NCBI GenBank assembly: GCA_027297485.1
Contig: JAPUHZ010000324.1
Span: 1 to 11,520, forward strand
From: Deltaproteobacteria bacterium
GTDB lineage: Bacteria; Desulfobacterota_B; Binatia; UBA9968
Length of the DNA stretch: 11,520 bases
Reading direction: 5' to 3'
Below the pieces are notes generated by a model that ran no database searches, had not been told where the DNA came from, and was given only the letters and a program-made list of their open reading frames with translations. Positions 7,627 through 11,520 of this stretch are shown in pieces; within the stretch, counting starts at the first letter, position 1, and each line of letters begins with the position of its first letter. Position numbers and translations under genes: made by a program.

Positions 7627-8400
7627 ATGACGGATCAAAAGAGACTCCAGCCCCTTGGTGGCAAGGTGATTCTCATCACAGGGGCAAGCCGAGGCATTGG
7701 AGCGGCTGCTGCCAAGCGGTTGGCCCAGGGGGGGGGCTCTGTCGTGATCAACTATCACCAAAATCGTGACGGGGCGTTGGCAGTCCTCCAAGAGGTGGAG
7801 AAAGAGGGTGGGAGGGGATTGGTCTTTCAGGCGGATGTGACGCAGAAAAAACCGGTCGAGGAGATGAAGCAAGCAGTCCAGGAGAAGTTTGGGGGGGTGG
7901 ATGTCCTCGTCAACAACGCCTTTTTCCCCTTTGAGATCAACCCGCTCCACCAGATCTCCTGGGAGGGGTTGGAGGAGGCGACCACCCGAGAGCTTTCCGC
8001 CTTATACAACCTCACTCAGGCCTTTGTCCCTGGGATGATTGAAAGGAAAAGGGGAAAGATCATTGTTATTAGCACCCGTCTGGCGCAGCAGCCCTTGGCC
8101 AGAATGGGCGCCTATGCCGCGGCAAAGGCAGCGCTGGAGGCGATGGCTAATACTATGGCCATCGAACTGGGCCCTTTCGGGATCACGGTCAATGTCGTCA
8201 CTCCCGCTTTTACTTTGACTGATGCCTCGTCTGTCATGTCCGAGGAATTCAAAGAGAGGGTTCGGAAGACCAGACCTCTACAGAAACACCTCTATCCTGA
8301 AGATGTGGCTGGGACCATTGCCTTTCTCGCTAGCGACGACACCGATATGCTGACCGGAAGTCACATCCTGATCACCGGGGGAAGCCACTTCCAGTTCTGA
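7627..8400 (+). CDS. Short-chain dehydrogenase/reductase (SDR), FabG-like
   Basis: This 257-residue classical SDR is an NAD(P)(H)-dependent oxidoreductase of ketone/alcohol or enoyl groups, presumably cytoplasmic. The cofactor motif is TGASRGIG at residues 18-25. NNAF follows at 96-99, where classical SDRs have NNAG. The catalytic pair is Y163 and K167 in YAAAK. The catalytic serine, normally 13 residues before the Tyr, is occupied by T150, with S149 one residue earlier (sequence VIST). PEDVAGTIAFLASDDTDMLTG and ITGG form the expected C-terminal helix and cofactor/tetramer strand. The R22 side chain in the Gly loop mildly favours NADPH. No good ribosome-binding site precedes the ATG, so expression probably depends on ribosomes from the gene upstream. 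Its stop codon overlaps the next start (TGATG, 8398-8402). A run of nine Gs at 7728-7736 lies inside the coding sequence and the frame is intact across it. The family is certain; the substrate is not. Confidence 0.92.
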   Translation: MTDQKRLQPLGGKVILITGASRGIGAAAAKRLAQGGGSVVINYHQNRDGALAVLQEVEKEGGRGLVFQADVTQKKPVEEMKQAVQEKFGGVDVLVNNAFFPFEINPLHQISWEGLEEATTRELSALYNLTQAFVPGMIERKRGKIIVISTRLAQQPLARMGAYAAAKAALEAMANTMAIELGPFGITVNVVTPAFTLTDASSVMSEEFKERVRKTRPLQKHLYPEDVAGTIAFLASDDTDMLTGSHILITGGSHFQF

Positions 8401-8402
8401 TG
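8398..8402 (+). promoter_or_regulatory. Overlapping stop/start (TGATG) coupling SDR and flavoprotein translation
   Basis: TGA of the SDR (8398-8400) shares its A with the ATG (8400-8402) of the flavoprotein gene. Such junctions usually mean termination-reinitiation and balanced synthesis. It supports the two enzymes acting in the same pathway. Confidence 0.75.
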
Positions 8403-9884
8403 CTCACTCTGGACAAGATTGTTGAAAGGCTCAAGGAGATCGTTGGCTCCCGTTTTGTTTCTACCAATCCCATCGACAAGATTAACTACCAGCACTCACT
8501 TGCTTACGGGGCTTATAAGACGCTTCCGGATGTGATCGTCAGAATAGAATCTGACGAAAAAGGGTCTCATCCTCTTGCCAAGATATTAACTTTCGCCAAT
8601 GAACATAAGGTCCCGATTGTCGCCAAGGGTGGTGTCGGTATGGGAATCAGCTCCCCCTTAAAAGGAGGCATCCTTTTAGACATGCTCGGGATGGACAAAG
8701 TCATCGAGGTCAACCCCACACTCCAATATGTCATAGCCGAAGGAGGGGCGAGCGTTTACGCCATTCACTATGCCCTCAGGCAGCATGGCCTGATGCTGCC
8801 CAACTATGGTAGCTACGGACCATCCGTTGTCATTGGAGCCATGGTAACCAAGGGTGGCATCGGCTATGGCATGACCCGCTATGGTTGGATCGCCGACTTA
8901 GTCATTGGCCTGGAGGTGGTGCTTCCTACCGGCGAGGTCATGCGTATAGGAGCGTTGGCCAATCAGGGGACAGACTTCGGACCTTTCCAGAAATGGATTC
9001 ACCTCCCGGATCTTCTTGGTCTCTTCACCCTCTCGGCCGGATCACTAGGGATCATCAGCAAGGTCTGCCTCCGGGCCATCGAGGGGAAAAGAGAGTGGCT
9101 GCATGATTACTGCTACATCTTCCGCCGCGAGCAACTAGAGAATATCCAAGAGGCCTTGCTTCGACTCGTCAAAGGCGAGGTCGTTTATGACATCCATTTT
9201 ACCGACCGCTGGCAGTACTATTGGCCGATGGAAGAGGGACTTTACGATAAAACGAAAATACCCGAAGACGCCTGGTTTTTTCTAAAGACCATTCTCTTTG
9301 CGCGCGACCAGGAGGAGTTGGCATACAAAGAAAAAAGGATGAGGGCGATCTACGAGGAGCAAGGAAGCGTCGAGGTCAAGGAGATTGCCGAGAAGGCCAT
9401 GGGGGCCAAGGCGCAGGAGTACGGGCTGCACGGTTGGCCCGATTTTCACATCATGGGGCCGGATGGTTGGTGCAGCTCAGTCGTGCGGAACACAGGGATG
9501 TTTGCCGTCACCTCTAAGATGTATCCCATCACGTTCTTAAAGGAGATGTATGACCTCGACGAGGCGGCCAAGAGAGATTGCGGCCTGTGGGATGCTGAGC
9601 ACTCGCCCCAACACGATAGCTATGTTACACGTGACCTGGCAATGAAAGAGGAGTATTTTGTTTTCTACAATCCCTACGACGAAGAGGACGTGGCAAAGCT
9701 GCGTCGTTGGATGGGTATGGTGCAGGAGTTCAGCAATAAAAGGGGTGTTGTTTGGACCGCTCCGACGGTCAGCACCAAGGGTCCTTTTCCCTATGAGCGT
9801 CTGGGAATTGCTTACGACATGGTCAAGCAGATCAAGCAGTTCATCGACCCCAACAACATTTTAAATCCCGGCGCACTTTATTAG
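8400..9884 (+). CDS. FAD-linked oxidase/dehydrogenase of the VAO/PCMH fold (4-cresol dehydrogenase-like)
   Basis: This 494-residue flavoenzyme has the N-terminal PCMH-type FAD-binding domain (about 1-225) and a C-terminal oxidase/cap region. FAD-domain landmarks are KGGVGMG at 76-82 with GGILLDM after it (pyrophosphate loop), then GGIGYGMTRYG at 152-162 and LEVVLPTGEVMRIG. The GxGYxxxxYG pattern and GPFQKW...LLGLFTLSAGSLGIISK resemble 4-cresol dehydrogenase and vanillyl-alcohol oxidase more than glycolate oxidase GlcD. The protein ends DPNNILNPGALY, the usual C-terminal signature of FAD-linked oxidases. Related enzymes oxidise para-substituted phenols or alcohols, passing electrons to O2 or a cytochrome. 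Some hold FAD covalently through Tyr or His, which cannot be decided here. No signal peptide is seen, so it is cytoplasmic. It is coupled to the SDR by TGATG and followed by the heme-oxygenase-like gene after 18 nt. A phenolic substrate is an inference from family resemblance and the neighbouring O-methyltransferase. Confidence 0.88.
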   Translation: MLTLDKIVERLKEIVGSRFVSTNPIDKINYQHSLAYGAYKTLPDVIVRIESDEKGSHPLAKILTFANEHKVPIVAKGGVGMGISSPLKGGILLDMLGMDKVIEVNPTLQYVIAEGGASVYAIHYALRQHGLMLPNYGSYGPSVVIGAMVTKGGIGYGMTRYGWIADLVIGLEVVLPTGEVMRIGALANQGTDFGPFQKWIHLPDLLGLFTLSAGSLGIISKVCLRAIEGKREWLHDYCYIFRREQLENIQEALLRLVKGEVVYDIHFTDRWQYYWPMEEGLYDKTKIPEDAWFFLKTILFARDQEELAYKEKRMRAIYEEQGSVEVKEIAEKAMGAKAQEYGLHGWPDFHIMGPDGWCSSVVRNTGMFAVTSKMYPITFLKEMYDLDEAAKRDCGLWDAEHSPQHDSYVTRDLAMKEEYFVFYNPYDEEDVAKLRRWMGMVQEFSNKRGVVWTAPTVSTKGPFPYERLGIAYDMVKQIKQFIDPNNILNPGALY

Positions 9885-9889
9885 CTTGT

Positions 9890-9896
9890 AAGGGAG
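9890..9896 (+). promoter_or_regulatory. Ribosome-binding site of the heme-oxygenase-like gene
   Basis: AAGGGAG ends 6 nt before the ATG at 9903. It is the clearest internal Shine-Dalgarno site of the operon, so this gene is probably translated independently of its upstream neighbour. Confidence 0.7.
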
Positions 9897-9902
9897 AAAA
9901 CT

Positions 9903-10703
9903 ATGTCGGCAACCGAGAGGAAAGACTACTTTGGCAAGAAATTATCGCCCAAGGAGGCGGATGCCGTCATCGCCGACCTAAAGGGGTATCTCATGGGTCT
10001 GGCGGAGCGATGGCTCTTTAAAGGCCGCTTCCATACAGAGCTGGCAAAGGGGACCTTACCGATGGAAGCGATCAAGGTCTTCTGGCAAAACTGGTACGGC
10101 TTTGTCGCCGAGATCAACAATTTTCACGGCATCGCCTACCAACGCCATTTGCCGTTTTTCAAACGTCACCCGGAGCTTCAAGGGCACTTTGCCAACCACG
10201 TGGCGGATGAGATGATTCACCCCAAACCACCGGGACATATTCAAATCGTACTGGAGCAGGGGAGAAACTTCGGGCTTACGGATGATGAAATGATCGAGTA
10301 TGAAATGCTCCCGGAGTGCCGTGCGTTCCTGGAATATTACCGTGGCGTTCTCTACGAAGGCACGATGGCCGAGTGGTGGGCCTCCTTTTGCGTCGAAGAA
10401 GCTGTCGGTCACTGGGCGAAGTTTTTCGGCGGCGCACTACGCAAAGCTTATAGGATACCGGAAGAGAAGATTGTTTACTTCCGAGTGCATGCCGAGGCCG
10501 ATCTCGAGGAACACGCCGACGGTGTGATGGCACATGCGGATCTGGACTGGACGGTGCTTAAAACAATACTTGAAGAAGGACGCGCCGATACCCGTCCAGG
10601 ATTCAGCTTAGAATATTGCCTGCGCATGGGTACGGCTTATTTTGCTTGGTTCTTTGAAGGCGTCTATCAGTTCGTTCACAAAGAAGGCCTCTACCGCCCC
10701 TGA
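9903..10703 (+). CDS. Heme-oxygenase-fold (TenA/PqqC/CADD-like) putative iron-containing oxidase
   Basis: This 266-residue, all-helical protein is of the TenA/PqqC-like superfamily, closest by eye to the 'iron-containing redox enzyme' (HDO) group that includes CADD, UndA and SznF. Those enzymes bind two irons and use O2 to cleave or oxidise substrates. Helix-borne candidate ligands are E70 with H75 or H82 (in VAEINNFHG), E165/E166 with H170 (in CVEEAVGHW), and H196, D200 and H204 in HAEADLEEH. The usual last motif is H-x3-D-x2-H; here it is H-x3-D-x3-H, with E203 at the expected site. The first motif also deviates from the E-x6-H of CADD. The protein is rich in aromatic residues (WQNWYGF, AEWWASF, YFAWFF), which suggests a hydrophobic or aromatic pocket. 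PqqC-like members oxidise without metal, so metal use is unproven. It lies between the flavoprotein and methyltransferase genes, with only 2 nt to the latter. Confidence 0.78.
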   Translation: MSATERKDYFGKKLSPKEADAVIADLKGYLMGLAERWLFKGRFHTELAKGTLPMEAIKVFWQNWYGFVAEINNFHGIAYQRHLPFFKRHPELQGHFANHVADEMIHPKPPGHIQIVLEQGRNFGLTDDEMIEYEMLPECRAFLEYYRGVLYEGTMAEWWASFCVEEAVGHWAKFFGGALRKAYRIPEEKIVYFRVHAEADLEEHADGVMAHADLDWTVLKTILEEGRADTRPGFSLEYCLRMGTAYFAWFFEGVYQFVHKEGLYRP

Positions 10704-10705
10704 TC

Positions 10706-11520
10706 GTGAGCCAACCGCAAAACACTGAAGAAGGGCTTTCCCCTCGTCCCTTGATGCGGCTGTTGGGGGATTTCGGCAATAGTCGGATTCTTGATGCCGC
10801 GATCGAGTACGACTTCTTTACCCTGATCCACCGCGGCTTTCACACCTATGAAGAGATCTCCTGGGAGGCTGGAACCGTCCCCCGGGCTACCCGCATCGTC
10901 CTCGACGGTCTCATTGCCCTTGCTCTCCTGGAGAAACGTCAAGGACGATATATTCTTGCTCCGAGTAGTGAGGCTTTTCTAGTTAAGGGCAAACCCTCTT
11001 ACATAGGAGATTTTCGCTATGTGGCCCTGGCCCTCTGGGACGGCATGGCCCATCTCAAAGAGACGCTTAAGACCGGCAAACCGCTCAGCCGGATGGACAC
11101 GGGAGACGAGCTTGAGGTGTGGGAAAAGCTCGTAATCGGGATCATCCCGATTGCCGAACCGGTGGCGCAGGCAACCTGCGACATTTTGGGGATTGGAACG
11201 AAAAGAAAAGGGCTTCGAGTTCTTGATATCGCCGGGGGCTCGAGCATTTTCGGCATGACGATTCTTGCGCGTGACCCCTCGGCAAAGGTCACCCAGCTGG
11301 ATTGGCCGAACGTCAATGCGGTGGCAAAGAAATTGAACCGTGAGCATGGTCTGGAGGGTAAGATCAAGTTCGTCGACGGCGAGTTTCGCTCGGCCGCTAT
11401 CGAAGAAAATCAATATGGCTTGGCCATTGCGAGCAATTTCTGCCGTTTTGAGTCGCCCAAAGGAAATCAGGAGCTTTTTGCTAAAGCCTACGGTGCGCTA
11501 AAACCGGGGGGATGTCTCGT
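10706..11520 (+). CDS. SAM-dependent O-methyltransferase, COMT/CrtF/BchU type (3' end outside the window)
   Basis: An open frame runs from GTG 10706 to the window edge, giving 271 residues without a stop. The N-terminal part (about 15-105) is the winged-helix dimerisation domain of plant-type O-methyltransferases: PLMRLLGDFGNSRILDAAIE, then a helix-turn-helix-like region and a wing reading GRYILAPSSEAFLV. The SAM domain follows, with motif I VLDIAGGSS at 172-180, QLDWPNV (the acidic residue for the SAM ribose and the typical D-x-P), and LKPGG at the right edge. The catalytic histidine region is not in view. Relatives methylate phenolic or enol oxygens, while BchU methylates a carbon of bacteriochlorophyll, so C-methylation is possible. 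The GTG is 2 nt after the TGA of the preceding gene and has no strong ribosome-binding site. An in-frame ATG at 10754 would start within the conserved domain and is less likely. Its position makes it part of the same operon. Confidence 0.85.
   Translation, partial: MSQPQNTEEGLSPRPLMRLLGDFGNSRILDAAIEYDFFTLIHRGFHTYEEISWEAGTVPRATRIVLDGLIALALLEKRQGRYILAPSSEAFLVKGKPSYIGDFRYVALALWDGMAHLKETLKTGKPLSRMDTGDELEVWEKLVIGIIPIAEPVAQATCDILGIGTKRKGLRVLDIAGGSSIFGMTILARDPSAKVTQLDWPNVNAVAKKLNREHGLEGKIKFVDGEFRSAAIEENQYGLAIASNFCRFESPKGNQELFAKAYGALKPGGCL

Noticed and set aside
7435..7950. 171-residue minus-strand open frame across the radical SAM/SDR junction
   Set aside because: It is antisense to two strongly supported genes and has low-complexity composition with no recognisable motif.
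10979..11413. 144-residue minus-strand open frame
   Set aside because: It is antisense to the O-methyltransferase, whose SAM-binding motif (172-180) lies on the plus strand here.
1..11520. Mobile element, phage, CRISPR array or toxin-antitoxin module
   Set aside because: I saw no transposase or integrase motifs, no direct-repeat arrays and no paired small genes. Gene order is compact and composition is fairly even.

Overview
The window holds nine protein-coding genes in three blocks, from a bacterium of moderate GC content. The 5' end carries the tail of an LTA-synthase-type sulfatase, and the minus strand carries a UPF0182-family membrane protein and an Opp/Dpp-type ATPase pair. No rRNA, tRNA, CRISPR array, transposase or phage gene is visible. 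The mix (UPF0182, cobalamin-type radical SAM enzyme, heme-oxygenase-like oxidase) suggests an uncultivated soil or sediment lineage. The sequence alone does not support a phylum call.

Left block (1-2820). A plus-strand gene entering from the left edge encodes the C-terminal 234 residues of an alkaline-phosphatase-superfamily sulfatase. It converges on two minus-strand genes for OppD- and OppF-like ATPases, separated by 12 nt and lying in the usual D-F order. No permease or substrate-binding protein gene accompanies them.

Middle block (2821-6123). A 297-bp gap without a convincing gene separates oppD from a 915-residue UPF0182 protein, also on the minus strand. A 258-bp divergent intergenic region follows. 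It contains a perfect TTGACA box and an AT-rich -10 region facing right.

Right block (6124-11520). Five plus-strand genes are tightly packed: a BchE-like B12-binding radical SAM enzyme, a short-chain dehydrogenase/reductase, a VAO/4-cresol-dehydrogenase-like flavoprotein, a heme-oxygenase-fold (TenA/PqqC/CADD-like) putative metallo-oxidase, and a COMT/CrtF/BchU-type O-methyltransferase cut by the right edge. Gaps are 21, -1, 18 and 2 nt, so this looks like one operon read from the promoter near 6045. It combines radical C-functionalisation, NAD(P)H redox chemistry, flavin oxidation, possible O2 chemistry and O-methylation. There is no scaffold-forming enzyme in view, so it resembles the tailoring part of a biosynthetic cluster, or a modification pathway for a pre-existing phenolic, quinone-like or tetrapyrrole-like molecule. 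The product cannot be named from this window, and the cluster probably continues to the right. This operon is the most interesting part of the window.
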